A stretch of DNA of 21,623 bases from an uncultured Bacteroides sp. (GCA_902472795.1 CABROZ010000029.1:1-21623); one strand, 5' to 3'. Positions 1-8,349 are shown, counted from the stretch's first letter. Notes: a model not told the origin generated them from the sequence alone. Translations and numbers: made by a program.

Positions 1-155
1 GCGCGAAAAGGAAGCAGGAAAGAAAAAGCGGGGAAAAGAGGAGGAGGAAGGGGAAGGCTGGGAAAGGGAGAAGGAAAGAAGGGGAAAGAAGGCCTCTTGG
101 AGGACAAATGAAGACGACTTGACGGGGAAAAGAGGATTGGGAAGGGAGAATAGCA
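1..155. other. Purine-rich tract with no recognised gene
   Basis: The plus strand here is almost all A and G, with only scattered pyrimidines. It lies just beyond the end of the DUF58 gene. Plus frames are open mainly because purine runs rarely make stop codons: frame 1 is open to a TGA at 109-111 and would encode a Lys/Gly/Arg-rich tail, and frame 3 ends at about 120. It could be the 3' end of a gene entering from the left or a noncoding low-complexity tract. I see nothing that decides between these. Confidence 0.35.
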
Positions 156-182
156 AAAGGCCACTAAAACAAAGTAGCCTTT
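156..182 (-). terminator. Weak hairpin terminator ending the MoxR operon
   Basis: The arms 156-164 and 174-182 pair over nine positions with one mismatch around a 9-nt loop. Read on the minus strand, the hairpin overlaps the TAG stop of the DUF58 gene (164-166) and is followed only by TTTTGC, so the U-tract is short. It is the only terminator-like structure at the end of the six-gene minus-strand operon. The function is inferred from position. Confidence 0.45.
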
Positions 183-1477
183 ATCTCCAAATATTTATTA
201 ATCACATCGGCAGAAAGGTTTTCGGGCGTAGTCAATAATGAAAATATGCCATGACGTTTTAATGTAGAAACCACCAAACGCTTCTCATAAGCAAATTTTT
301 CAGCTATCACATGGCGATAGTAATCTTCTGTATTCTGCGACGAAGTGGCAAGATAAGATTGCAATTCTGTATCCTCGAAGAAAACCACAAGTAAACAGTG
401 CCGTCTGCCAAGTTGTTGTAAATAAGGCAACTGTCGATACATGCTATTCAACCCGGAGAAATTGGTATATAATATCAGCAAACTACGTTTATAAAGATAT
501 CGACCAAGATGGACGCATAATGAAGAGAAATCACTCTCGCCATAGTCTGTCTGCTGATTGTAAAGAGCCTCCTGCAAAGCCTGCATTTGTCCCTGTCGTT
601 TAGACGCAGGTATAAATGTATCAAAACGCTCATTAAAGGTTGCAATTCCTGCCATATCCTCCTTCCGCATGGCAATATAGGCAAGAACCAAGGTCGAATT
701 GATGGCATAATCCAAAAGCGTCATTCCCCGAAAAGCCTGCTGCATCATACGCCCTTTGTCAATAATGCCATATACCGATTGAGCGCGTTCATCCTGATAG
801 ACATTCACCATCAGGCGGTTCCGTCGGGCACTGGCTTTCCAATTAATGGTACGGAAATCATCATCTTTCACATAATCTTTTATTTGTTCGAACTCGGTAT
901 GATGCCCTACCCTACGAATGCGTTTAATGCCCTGATCCGTAAGCCGGTTATCCATAGCAAGCAACTCATAATGACGCAACATCAAAAAAGAAGGATAGAC
1001 TTTAATCTGAAAAGGTTCGCCGCAAGTATAACGACGAGTTACAAGCCCCACGGTTGTAGAAACAAAGAGCCGCAAGTAACCAAAATCATATATACCCCGA
1101 CAAACAGGACGTAAACGATAACAGATATTATTCGCTTCTCTTGCCCGAAGGTGAACCCGAAAAATCATATCGCGTTTCTGAAAGACAAAAGGTATTTCAT
1201 CAATTATCTCAATTGATGTCGAAAAGGAATAAGAACTCTCGAAGTGAATAGAAATGCTGTTATCATCGCCATTGGAAAAACGAGAAGCACACTGCCTAAA
1301 AGCCTTAATGCCACAATGACCATAAAGCATCCATACATCAATCAATATAACCAATGCAAACAGCAATAACGCCCATCGCCCAACCTCGAACAATGGAGCA
1401 TAGAGATATCCGCCACCCAATAAAAAGACGATTACCCCCAATGTGATATAAAAACGATATGTAAGATACAAAGACAT
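164..1477 (-). CDS. DUF58 domain-containing membrane protein
   Basis: This 437-residue protein begins with two hydrophobic segments (about residues 9-30 and 33-52), followed by a large soluble region. The DUF58 signature is clear at about residues 198-216 as DYVKDDDFRTINWKASARR, matching the family pattern of an acidic pair, Arg, Asn/Asp-Trp-Lys and Ala-Arg. The region after it has a von Willebrand A-like layout, but the expected metal-site DxSxS appears as IDKGRMM, so metal binding is doubtful. DUF58 proteins are usual partners of MoxR ATPases, and the moxR gene ends 29 nt upstream. It is the last gene of the operon. The role is inferred to be in assembly or maturation of membrane or periplasmic complexes. 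The family assignment is firm; the substrate is unknown. Confidence 0.9.
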   Translation of the reverse strand: MSLYLTYRFYITLGVIVFLLGGGYLYAPLFEVGRWALLLFALVILIDVWMLYGHCGIKAFRQCASRFSNGDDNSISIHFESSYSFSTSIEIIDEIPFVFQKRDMIFRVHLRAREANNICYRLRPVCRGIYDFGYLRLFVSTTVGLVTRRYTCGEPFQIKVYPSFLMLRHYELLAMDNRLTDQGIKRIRRVGHHTEFEQIKDYVKDDDFRTINWKASARRNRLMVNVYQDERAQSVYGIIDKGRMMQQAFRGMTLLDYAINSTLVLAYIAMRKEDMAGIATFNERFDTFIPASKRQGQMQALQEALYNQQTDYGESDFSSLCVHLGRYLYKRSLLILYTNFSGLNSMYRQLPYLQQLGRRHCLLVVFFEDTELQSYLATSSQNTEDYYRHVIAEKFAYEKRLVVSTLKRHGIFSLLTTPENLSADVINKYLEIKATLF

Positions 1478-1506
1478 CGACCTGGCAATGATAAAAGATG
1501 AATAAA

Positions 1507-2472
1507 CTATTGGGGAACTTCTATCTGATCGATCAGACGTTGGGTCACTTTCAATGGTGTATATCCCTCCATTTCAGCTTCTGCAGTCAATATCAGACGA
1601 TGATGGAGCACCGATGGCGCTACAAACTTGATATCGTCAGGAGTTACAAAATCACGTCCTTGCAATAATGCATAGGCTTTGGACGCCTGAAGCATACTGA
1701 CTGATGCTCGAGGAGATGCTCCGAGATACACAGCTTTAGCCGTTCTGGTTTGTTGAACAATCTGTACAATATATTGTAATAAGGTGCGATCAACAAAAAC
1801 CTGTCCCAACAGTCTTCTTAAATCCAACAACTCCATTTTTGTTAACACAGGAGACACATTCTCCAACTTGACTAATGAAGCATTAGATTGATGACGTTCA
1901 AGAACTTCCAGTTCCTCGTCTGCGGACGGATAGCCCATTACGATTTTCATAAGGAAACGATCGAGCTGTGCTTCTGGCAGTTTATAGGTTCCTTCCTGCT
2001 CCACCGGATTCTGTGTTGCTAAAATTGTGTACAATTCACCCATAGGATAAGTAACACCATCAATACTTGCCTGTCGTTCTTCCATCACCTCAAACAAAGC
2101 GGCCTGCGTCTTGGCCGGAGCACGATTAATTTCATCCACCAACACGATATCAGCAAAAGCCGGTCCTCGGTGAAAATCAAAATCACCCGTCTTCATATTA
2201 AATACAGTGGTTCCCAACACATCGCTGGGCATCAAATCAGGAGTAAACTGAATACGGCTAAAATCAGCATCTATCAACCGTGCAACCAAACGAGCCAATA
2301 ATGTTTTAGCCACACCGGGTACTCCCTCAATCAACACATGTCCATTGCCTAAGATAGCAGTCAAAACAAGATCAACAATCTGATCCTGCCCCACAAGAAC
2401 AGAAGCAATTTGTTTCTTCAACTCCGCTATTTTAGCAGAAAAGAATGTAAGGTCAAGTCTATTTTCATTCAT
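1507..2472 (-). CDS. MoxR-type AAA+ ATPase
   Basis: This 321-residue protein is the usual length for the MoxR family. It has a Walker A motif GVPGVAKT (50-57), a Walker B LVDEIN (111-116) followed by RAPAKTQAALFEVMEERQ, and the family box ILATQNPVEQEGTY (150-163) running into LPEAQLDRF, which carries sensor and Arg-finger regions. MoxR ATPases act as chaperones that remodel or metallate partner proteins, usually working with DUF58 or von Willebrand A proteins encoded next door, as here. Its start codon overlaps the stop of the upstream DUF4350 gene in an ATGA arrangement (2469-2472), so translation is probably coupled. The protein is predicted cytoplasmic, close to the membrane partners of the operon. 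Confidence 0.96.
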   Translation of the reverse strand: MNENRLDLTFFSAKIAELKKQIASVLVGQDQIVDLVLTAILGNGHVLIEGVPGVAKTLLARLVARLIDADFSRIQFTPDLMPSDVLGTTVFNMKTGDFDFHRGPAFADIVLVDEINRAPAKTQAALFEVMEERQASIDGVTYPMGELYTILATQNPVEQEGTYKLPEAQLDRFLMKIVMGYPSADEELEVLERHQSNASLVKLENVSPVLTKMELLDLRRLLGQVFVDRTLLQYIVQIVQQTRTAKAVYLGASPRASVSMLQASKAYALLQGRDFVTPDDIKFVAPSVLHHRLILTAEAEMEGYTPLKVTQRLIDQIEVPQ

Positions 2473-3728
2473 AATAAATTTCGGGTTATATCATTCATTC
2501 TATCAATTAATTGTTTCATTTGTTCTACTGATATCTTAATATTGGTATCATGCGCCACATGACGAACTTCATGGATAAGAGTTGCTATCGACTCATTATC
2601 CATCCCCGTACGCCGTGCAATTCGTGCAAAAGAATAAGAATCATTCTCGGTCTCTTCCAAATCAACCTGCACCAACCGACGTACGGTTTCTGCAAAATAA
2701 AGGTATTTCTTACGAACCAAGTCCGCATGATCCTTTTTCTGAAAATAAAGTGTACCGACCAACTTGACAAACTCCAACGACTTATCAACCGGCGGAGCAA
2801 TCACAGGAATGGCACGCTGACGCCGGCGAGCCGTAAAAAACATAAAAAGCACTATTCCAATCAATGACACATACAATGCCCAACGCAAAGGACGATGAGC
2901 AAGCAGATACCTGAACGGTGACTGTTGCATTTGTGCCGTTTCGTCCATATAAGCTTCTGTGCGGATCAGTGGCAATCTATCCATTTGGGAAAGAAGGCGG
3001 AAAACATAAGCGGCATTCCGCCCATCGACAACCCCATAATTGGTAAAAAGCAAAGGAGTGGATACCACAATAATCTGCCCTCTTCCAACAGGTACGGATA
3101 ATGCTACCGGAGAGTGTATTATGGTATCGCCCATTTGCCCACCATGACGCCAACCTGCCGATTCCTGCCTAACGGCAAGCACCTTACCATTACCTACCGA
3201 CCTGACGGATATAGTAGAAGCACACAACTGAGGATAGAAATAATAAGTACAGGAATCACCTGGCGATGACACCCAAAGAATGCTGTCGCGTGAGAAAAAA
3301 GAAGTCGCCTGCTTCTTCAATGCCCTAAAATAAAAATAAGAATAATTGCCATGCACTTTTAATGTATCTTCCAATTTGGCTGGTAATAAGTTTGTGACCA
3401 ACATCACATTATCCCCACGACCGGCCATCGACAACAGGGCATTGACATCGACATCGGACAAGGCAAGATTCTCGGAAATAGCCAGAATACCTCTGCGTAG
3501 CGTTGTATCTTCAGATGACAACTGATAAAAGGTTTTACGCGACAACGCATACTTACCCGGCAGGGAAGCAGACAACAAGCTATCCAATAAAGCGCATCCG
3601 AAAGGCTGCTCATCGTAATGACTGAACGTGGGATGCCAAACAAAACGTTTAGGTAAATGGCACTCGACAACAAACATCAGCAACAGAAATCCTGTAATTC
3701 CAACCACAAACCAACGGCTCCCCTTCAT
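2469..3728 (-). CDS. DUF4350 domain-containing membrane protein
   Basis: This 419-residue protein has an N-terminal membrane anchor (about residues 7-22), a long region with the DUF4350 layout (early motif FSHYDEQPFGCALLDSLL, where family members have a similar 'YSxxxGPYGTxAL' type segment), a second membrane helix at about 280-300 followed by basic residues, and a C-terminal cytoplasmic helical tail. The first soluble part is therefore predicted periplasmic and the last 115 residues cytoplasmic, where they could meet the MoxR ATPase. It overlaps the downstream moxR gene by 4 nt and the upstream DUF4129 gene by 4 nt (ATGA in both cases). No catalytic residues are recognised. Family call from layout and neighbours. 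Confidence 0.8.
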   Translation of the reverse strand: MKGSRWFVVGITGFLLLMFVVECHLPKRFVWHPTFSHYDEQPFGCALLDSLLSASLPGKYALSRKTFYQLSSEDTTLRRGILAISENLALSDVDVNALLSMAGRGDNVMLVTNLLPAKLEDTLKVHGNYSYFYFRALKKQATSFFSRDSILWVSSPGDSCTYYFYPQLCASTISVRSVGNGKVLAVRQESAGWRHGGQMGDTIIHSPVALSVPVGRGQIIVVSTPLLFTNYGVVDGRNAAYVFRLLSQMDRLPLIRTEAYMDETAQMQQSPFRYLLAHRPLRWALYVSLIGIVLFMFFTARRRQRAIPVIAPPVDKSLEFVKLVGTLYFQKKDHADLVRKKYLYFAETVRRLVQVDLEETENDSYSFARIARRTGMDNESIATLIHEVRHVAHDTNIKISVEQMKQLIDRMNDITRNLL

Positions 3729-4339
3729 ACTCCCCCTCCTTTCTTCACTTCATCCTGCAGAGCACGCATCGAGCCAAAAAGTATCTCGGTTGCCTCAAAA
3801 TTACCATAGCGCACACGCAAAAAGTCATTGGTCAACCGATTAAACGCCTCCATATGCACTTCGTACTTATATTGAGTGGGAGTCTTATAAGGCTGCCAGA
3901 CAATACGACCGTCATCATCCAATGACTTCAGTGTCTGTAAATAAAGCAGGCGTACCGCTTCCTTATAATCTCCCGACAACATCGCCTGTGAGATGGATTG
4001 CTCAAAATCAACACCATAAATAGTGTCCTCGACCATGCCTGAAGATTTTGCCTGGGCATGCAGACGAACAAATAAAGAAGGATGTTTCTTGTAGATAAAC
4101 CAAACAAGGAAAAGCACAAACAAGATAGTAAATACAAGCACGATCGTTTCCCCGTACTCACTCACTATTTCATTGCCCCATAGTTCTTGCCACAGCTTGG
4201 CCATCTGGCTACCGATCCACTCCAGTATGTTAACATCCGGTGTAAGCAGTTCACGGTTGTAATTGTAAGCAGGATCCGCTTGCCAAACATTCACCAGCTC
4301 AATGTCATAGCCTAATGTATCGGTAGTCAGGGTATTCAT
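3725..4339 (-). CDS. DUF4129 domain-containing membrane protein
   Basis: This 204-residue protein has one strong membrane helix (about residues 64-83), an N-terminal part predicted outside the cytoplasm, and a C-terminal cytoplasmic helical domain. That domain carries DUF4129 hallmarks: AVRLLYLQTLKSLDDDG, W-x-PYKTPTQYKYE and, near the end, FLRVRYGNFEA. DUF4129 domains are commonly found in MoxR/DUF58 loci, often attached to transglutaminase proteins; here the domain stands alone. It overlaps the DUF4350 gene by 4 nt and starts 17 nt after the 315-residue membrane protein. A scaffold or adaptor role at the membrane is inference. Confidence 0.83.
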   Translation of the reverse strand: MNTLTTDTLGYDIELVNVWQADPAYNYNRELLTPDVNILEWIGSQMAKLWQELWGNEIVSEYGETIVLVFTILFVLFLVWFIYKKHPSLFVRLHAQAKSSGMVEDTIYGVDFEQSISQAMLSGDYKEAVRLLYLQTLKSLDDDGRIVWQPYKTPTQYKYEVHMEAFNRLTNDFLRVRYGNFEATEILFGSMRALQDEVKKGGGV

Positions 4340-4356
4340 ATCTATTACAGACAGAA

Positions 4357-5304
4357 TTACAGTTGCTCAAAATGATTGATATCGTCCTCGATTCTTACAC
4401 TATCCATTTTTTCAGCTGCATGACCATATTGATAAGCAAGTCCCACTAAATAAAACACCATAGCAAGATAGGCACCAAATGCCTGAATAATGGCAAACAA
4501 ATAAAGCATAAAGTTATAGCCGGCTGAGGTTCCTATCCCATTGGCAGAATCACTCGCCATGAAAAAGGTTTTAACCAATACGGAAATATACCAGGGCATC
4601 GTCGTTACTCCTTGCAATATGCTGGCTAAGAAGCCCATCACAATGGCCATCAATATGACACCGCCCCAAGTAGCAAAACCAAGACGGAAAGCCTTTCCCA
4701 ACGCACTCATCAACGAGATGTCTTCAAACAAATAAACAGGCCCCCACAACAACAATGGGACAAGCAGCAACATGCACACCAATATAAACAAAAAGACAAA
4801 CAATACTGAAATCCCAGAAAATAACGAAGCCAACACGCCCCCTACCACTGCTATCAGTACCATCAAAAATATGGCAAACAGAGTAAGTAAGAACAATCTC
4901 TTGAAGTTAAGAAGCAACAACGGCTTCAGCATTCCCATCGTCACGCCGGACAAACGTTCCTCACGTTCATTATAAAGTTTCATCAAGGCATATATCAAAG
5001 CTCCCAACAATGTCGTTCCTACCAAGCTGACCAATATCAACAAGCCATAATAGGAAACAAACGAGACCAACTGACTTGAATTTGCCAACATTGCTTCAGC
5101 CTCAGCCGGGTCGGCAATACCCAACAACATCCCCATCAGTCCGTTCAGACTCAATGCATGTATAAGGCTGACAGGCAAAAGCAAATAAGTAACAAACTTC
5201 AGCAATACTTTCCAGTTTTCTTTAATAAAATCGAACGTAGCATTAAGCTTATCCCCAAACGTACGCTGAACATACATGGCAATTTTAGGCTTCTGTGTCT
5301 CCAT
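4357..5304 (-). CDS. Six-helix integral membrane protein, function unknown
   Basis: I do not recognise a named family with confidence. The 315-residue protein has about six hydrophobic segments (near 33-60, 82-110, 136-160, 165-192, 214-232 and 263-292) and a hydrophilic acidic tail. Its start lies 20 nt inside the end of the SpoIIM-family gene, so translation is probably coupled, and an AAGAGAAG stretch lies just upstream of the ATG. The N-terminal pattern, a short amphipathic stretch then a long hydrophobic block beginning at W31, resembles polytopic proteins often found beside SpoIIM and RDD genes in Bacteroidetes. The likely role is as a membrane component of the MoxR locus; this rests on gene order only. 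Confidence 0.75.
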   Translation of the reverse strand: METQKPKIAMYVQRTFGDKLNATFDFIKENWKVLLKFVTYLLLPVSLIHALSLNGLMGMLLGIADPAEAEAMLANSSQLVSFVSYYGLLILVSLVGTTLLGALIYALMKLYNEREERLSGVTMGMLKPLLLLNFKRLFLLTLFAIFLMVLIAVVGGVLASLFSGISVLFVFLFILVCMLLLVPLLLWGPVYLFEDISLMSALGKAFRLGFATWGGVILMAIVMGFLASILQGVTTMPWYISVLVKTFFMASDSANGIGTSAGYNFMLYLFAIIQAFGAYLAMVFYLVGLAYQYGHAAEKMDSVRIEDDINHFEQL

Positions 5305-6247
5305 ATCTTCTCTTGTTTGGTAAGTAAATATAGTAAAAAATAATAAAGATCAAAGATAATAGTATGATGCCTATCCGAAGAACGTCAGGCAAATCGGTAT
5401 GACGCGTTATAAAACTTTCGATGAAACCCGCCATCACAAAGACCGGGACCGTACTGACAACAACCTTTAAGCCACGCCTTGCTCCACGCCGGAATGATTC
5501 GGCACGCGAATAAGTTCCCGGAAACAGCCATCCTTTTCCCAAAGCCAATCCGGCTGCTCCAGCCACAATTATGGCCCAGATTTCCAAGGTGCCGTGTAGC
5601 CAGACAGCCAGTACGGACTCCCACAGCAGTCCGTGCTGATAAAAGAAAGTCTGAAAGGCTCCCAACATCACTCCGTTGCTAAAAAGCATGAATGCAGTGC
5701 CAAAACTGGTCAGCATCCCCATCGCAAAACAATTAAAAGCAACCCTTACATTATTCAATGTGATGCCTAAAAACATCGGCAGTTCGGACGAACTGCCATA
5801 AACTCCCATGGGATTCCCCTGAGCAATATTATCCAGTGTCATGTCAACATACGCATTTCCCAAGATAAGCCTTACAAAATCAACGTCATTCGCAGCCGAA
5901 AGTACCCCAATGCCCACACTGATCATAAATATCAGTAACGAAAGCCATAACTCCCGACGGGCATCATACATCACGCGAGGAACCTCACGAGTCCAGAAAG
6001 TCAGCAGACGTGACCATTTCTCACGCTTGTTACGGTAAATTTTATTGTGCAATGCTGAAGCCAGATTATTCAGATAAATTGTAATCCTTGAGGTCGGAAA
6101 GTGAGTCTGCGAGAAAGCCAGATCCGTTGTCAGTTCCATATATACGTCAGCAAGCCGGTCGGGCGAAACACGATCGGCGTGTTCTACCACCTTCTCGGCT
6201 TCATTCCATCTTTCGATGTTCTGACGGATGAACGTTACTTCTTTCAT
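5285..6247 (-). CDS. SpoIIM-family (stage II sporulation protein M-like) membrane protein
   Basis: From the ATG at 6245-6247 the product is 320 residues. It has a soluble helical N-terminus of about 95 residues, then five or so membrane segments, with the family hallmark FNCFAMGM near 171-178 and a WLHGTLEI motif (216-223) holding the conserved His and Glu. An in-frame ATG exists at 6347-6349, but it lies upstream of the promoter at 6291-6322 and adds an unrelated stretch, so the later start is preferred. The organism does not sporulate as far as this window shows; SpoIIM-like proteins are widespread in non-sporulators and often sit with RDD and MoxR genes, as here. It is the first gene of the six-gene operon. 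Confidence 0.9.
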   Translation of the reverse strand: MKEVTFIRQNIERWNEAEKVVEHADRVSPDRLADVYMELTTDLAFSQTHFPTSRITIYLNNLASALHNKIYRNKREKWSRLLTFWTREVPRVMYDARRELWLSLLIFMISVGIGVLSAANDVDFVRLILGNAYVDMTLDNIAQGNPMGVYGSSSELPMFLGITLNNVRVAFNCFAMGMLTSFGTAFMLFSNGVMLGAFQTFFYQHGLLWESVLAVWLHGTLEIWAIIVAGAAGLALGKGWLFPGTYSRAESFRRGARRGLKVVVSTVPVFVMAGFIESFITRHTDLPDVLRIGIILLSLIFIIFYYIYLPNKRRYGDTEA

Positions 6248-6290
6248 GATTAACCAAGGATTTCGACTGTGTTTTTGCTCAATTCGGAAA

Positions 6291-6322
6291 CAAAAATAAG
6301 AGAATAATGATATATTTGCAAC
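6291..6322 (-). promoter_or_regulatory. Promoter of the MoxR operon
   Basis: Read on the minus strand, a GTTG (-33 type, plus positions 6319-6322) is followed after 20 nt by TATTTTTG (6291-6298), matching the Bacteroidetes -7 consensus TAnnTTTG exactly. The predicted leader to the ATG at 6247 is about 40 nt. The -33 box matches only in its TTG core. Confidence 0.6.
6311..6318 (+). promoter_or_regulatory. Candidate -7 box for the RDD gene
   Basis: TATATTTG matches TAnnTTTG exactly, 30 nt before the RDD start codon. No TTTG is present 19-21 nt upstream. It lies inside the spacer of the opposing promoter, so the two directions could compete for polymerase. Confidence 0.45.
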
Positions 6323-6348
6323 GAGATAGCTAAAATGTTTTATTCCCA

Positions 6349-7074
6349 ATGGCAGAATCCACCATCTTTACCGGACAATTCGTTCGAATCAGCCAAACGC
6401 CGGCCAGCATTGGCGAACGATTCGTCGCACTCATCATCGACTACATCCTTATCGGTATCTATCTGCTGGGAGCCAGCAAACTGTATTTGAGTTTTCGCCC
6501 CGTCGGCGAAGTTTCATACCTCGTGGTTGCCATTGCCATTTATCTGCCGGCTTTGTGTTACTTCTTTTTATGGGAAGTATTCAACCAAGGGCAAAGCCCG
6601 GGCAAACGACTCATGAACATTCGTGTAGTAAAAGCAGACGGTACGACTCCAAGCATCAGTTCCTATCTGCTACGCTGGCTGCTATTTCCCATCGATGCAT
6701 TCCTGACAGGGGGATTCGGAATTTTATCTATCCTGCTGACTAAAAACAGCCAGCGGATAGGCGACCTTGCTGCAGGTACCATGGTAATAAAAGAAAAGAA
6801 TTATCGCAAGATTCATGTAAGCCTTGACGAATTTGATTATTTACGGCAAGGTTATCACCCCACTTATCCGCAGGTTGTCAACCTCTCGTTAGAACAGATA
6901 AACGTCATCGGCCGCACCCTGCAGTCGGATCAGAAGAACAAAAAGCAACGAATAGAAAAGTTGGCGGAAAAGGTAAGGGAGTTGCTTTCAGCAACTCCCC
7001 ATGAGAATCAGGCAGAAAATTTTCTGCAAACGGTTCTTCGTGATTATCAATACTATGCTCTCGAAGAATTTTAA
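6349..7074 (+). CDS. RDD family membrane protein
   Basis: The 241-residue protein carries the RDD domain: GERFVALIIDYILI (22-35) with the Arg and Asp of the name, a second membrane segment at about 54-78, the GQSPGKRLMNIRVV block (81-94), and QRIGDLAAGTMV (135-146) with the last conserved Asp. The C-terminal 90 residues are soluble, rich in Lys and Glu, and predicted helical. RDD proteins are membrane proteins of mostly unknown function, some linked to transport. It is divergent from the MoxR operon with 101 nt between start codons, an arrangement shared with other MoxR/SpoIIM loci, so a joint role is likely. It converges with queF, with 23 nt between the stop codons and no clear terminator. 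Confidence 0.92.
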   Translation: MAESTIFTGQFVRISQTPASIGERFVALIIDYILIGIYLLGASKLYLSFRPVGEVSYLVVAIAIYLPALCYFFLWEVFNQGQSPGKRLMNIRVVKADGTTPSISSYLLRWLLFPIDAFLTGGFGILSILLTKNSQRIGDLAAGTMVIKEKNYRKIHVSLDEFDYLRQGYHPTYPQVVNLSLEQINVIGRTLQSDQKNKKQRIEKLAEKVRELLSATPHENQAENFLQTVLRDYQYYALEEF

Positions 7075-7097
7075 ACTTCAAGATGGCATACAGTCCA

Positions 7098-7553
7098 TTA
7101 TTCCCTGTTTGCCAGACGCTGTTCGGCCAAATGTTCGTACTTTGTACCGGGACGTCCGTAATTGGCATACGGATAGATGGAAATGCCACCACGCGGGGTA
7201 AAGAAGCCGGTGACTTCAATATACTTCGGATTCATCAGACGTATCAAATCCTTCATAATGATGTTCACGCAGTCTTCGTGAAAAGCTCCATGGTTCCGAA
7301 AGCTGAAAAGATATAGTTTCAGACTTTTACTTTCCACCATCTTTATGTCGGGGATGTATGAAATCCGTATCTCCGCAAAATCGGGCTGCCCTGTGATGGG
7401 ACACAAACTGGTGAATTCCGGACAATTAAAGCGTACCCAATAATCGTTTTCTGGATGCTTGTTGTCAAAAGCTTCCAATACTTCAGGCGCATAATCCTGC
7501 TTGTATTCTGTCTTACGCCCTAAAAGGGTCAACTGGTCTTTCAATTCTGTCAT
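7098..7553 (-). CDS. queF: NADPH-dependent 7-cyano-7-deazaguanine reductase QueF
   Basis: QueF reduces the nitrile preQ0 to the amine preQ1 with NADPH, in the cytoplasm, on the route to queuosine in tRNA. The 151-residue length fits the short single-domain type. The catalytic Cys is C51 in the SLCPITGQPDFAE motif, with Asp58 as the likely proton donor, and the QueF signature ESKSLKLYLFSFRNHG (74-89) follows. The sequence ends with a Gly- and Tyr-rich stretch, FTPRGGISIYPYANYGRPG. It lies 48 nt downstream of queC on the same strand with no promoter visible in between, so the two are probably co-transcribed; QueC supplies the substrate. Confidence 0.97.
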   Translation of the reverse strand: MTELKDQLTLLGRKTEYKQDYAPEVLEAFDNKHPENDYWVRFNCPEFTSLCPITGQPDFAEIRISYIPDIKMVESKSLKLYLFSFRNHGAFHEDCVNIIMKDLIRLMNPKYIEVTGFFTPRGGISIYPYANYGRPGTKYEHLAEQRLANRE

Positions 7554-7601
7554 TACGATAACTCTTTTATATAATCATTCGTTATTACTTTTATCGCCAA
7601 C

Positions 7602-8264
7602 CTAAGCTTTATGAACGGAGTGCAGATACTTCTCCAATCCTTCACGGCGCAGTTTGCAGGCCGGACAATGCCCGCATCCGTCACCCGGAATGCCATTGTA
7701 ACAGGTCAGTGTTTCATGACGCACCAAGTCGAGCACTCCCAGCTCGTCGGCCAAAGCCCAGGTCTCCGCCTTGTCAATCCACATTAAAGGAGTATGGATA
7801 ACAAACTGTTCATTCATCGCCAGATTCAACGTCACATTCAACGATTTGATAAAAGCATCGCGACAGTCAGGGTATCCGCTAAAATCCGTCTGCGACACCC
7901 CGGTGACAATATGATTGATGCCACGCTCGCGGGCATATACAGCCGCAATGCTCAGGAAAAACAGGTTGCGCCCCGGGACAAATGTATTCGGAAAACTATC
8001 AGCCGGCTTCTCACTGTCCATTGTCATGGTAGGGTCGGTCAGCGAATTATGCCCCAGCTTACCAATGAACGAAACATCCATCACCTCAAATTCTACTCCG
8101 GCCTTACGGGCTATCTCACGAGCCAGCTCCACTTCCTTCTGATGCTTTTGCCCATACAAGAAGCTAAGCGCATATACTTTTTTAAATTCACGTTTTGCCC
8201 AAAACAGGCAAGTAGTCGAGTCCTGTCCACCGCTGAACACGACCAATGCACTTTCTTTATTCAT
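7602..8264 (-). CDS. queC: 7-cyano-7-deazaguanine synthase QueC
   Basis: QueC converts 7-carboxy-7-deazaguanine to preQ0 using ATP and ammonia. The PP-loop SGGQDS sits at residues 11-16, and the zinc-binding cysteines are at about 188, 197, 200 and 203 (CYNGIPGDGCGHCPAC). Length from the chosen ATG is 220 residues, as usual for the family. An earlier in-frame ATG at 8274-8276 would add four residues; the later one gives an N-terminus (MNKESALVVF) like known QueC proteins, but both have weak ribosome sites. Genes for the earlier steps (queD, queE) are not in this window. It sits between the transporter gene and queF, preceded by a strong hairpin at 8304-8349. Confidence 0.97.
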   Translation of the reverse strand: MNKESALVVFSGGQDSTTCLFWAKREFKKVYALSFLYGQKHQKEVELAREIARKAGVEFEVMDVSFIGKLGHNSLTDPTMTMDSEKPADSFPNTFVPGRNLFFLSIAAVYARERGINHIVTGVSQTDFSGYPDCRDAFIKSLNVTLNLAMNEQFVIHTPLMWIDKAETWALADELGVLDLVRHETLTCYNGIPGDGCGHCPACKLRREGLEKYLHSVHKA

Positions 8265-8303
8265 CTTACAAAACATTAAATGATAATTCTGTTATATAAC
8301 GAT

Positions 8304-8349
8304 CCGGATAGGGGCATTGTGTCGGGAAACACCTTCCTCCCCTATCGGG
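8304..8349 (-). other. Strong hairpin in the queC leader
   Basis: Arms 8304-8314 and 8339-8349 pair over 11 positions with one mismatch (perfect core GATAGGGG/CCCCTATC). An inner stem, GTGT/ACAC (8319-8322 with 8329-8332), closes a 6-nt loop. It lies between the transporter stop codon and queC. No U-tract follows on either strand, so it is not a standard terminator. A perfect 10-bp palindrome GTTATATAAC follows at 8291-8300. Confidence 0.6.

Noticed and set aside
587..1114. Plus-strand open frame antisense to the DUF58 gene
   Set aside because: It overlaps a gene with a firm family signature and has no family features of its own.
6248..6349. Upstream start for the SpoIIM-like protein at 6349
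   Set aside because: The extension crosses the predicted promoter, and its sequence does not look like the family.
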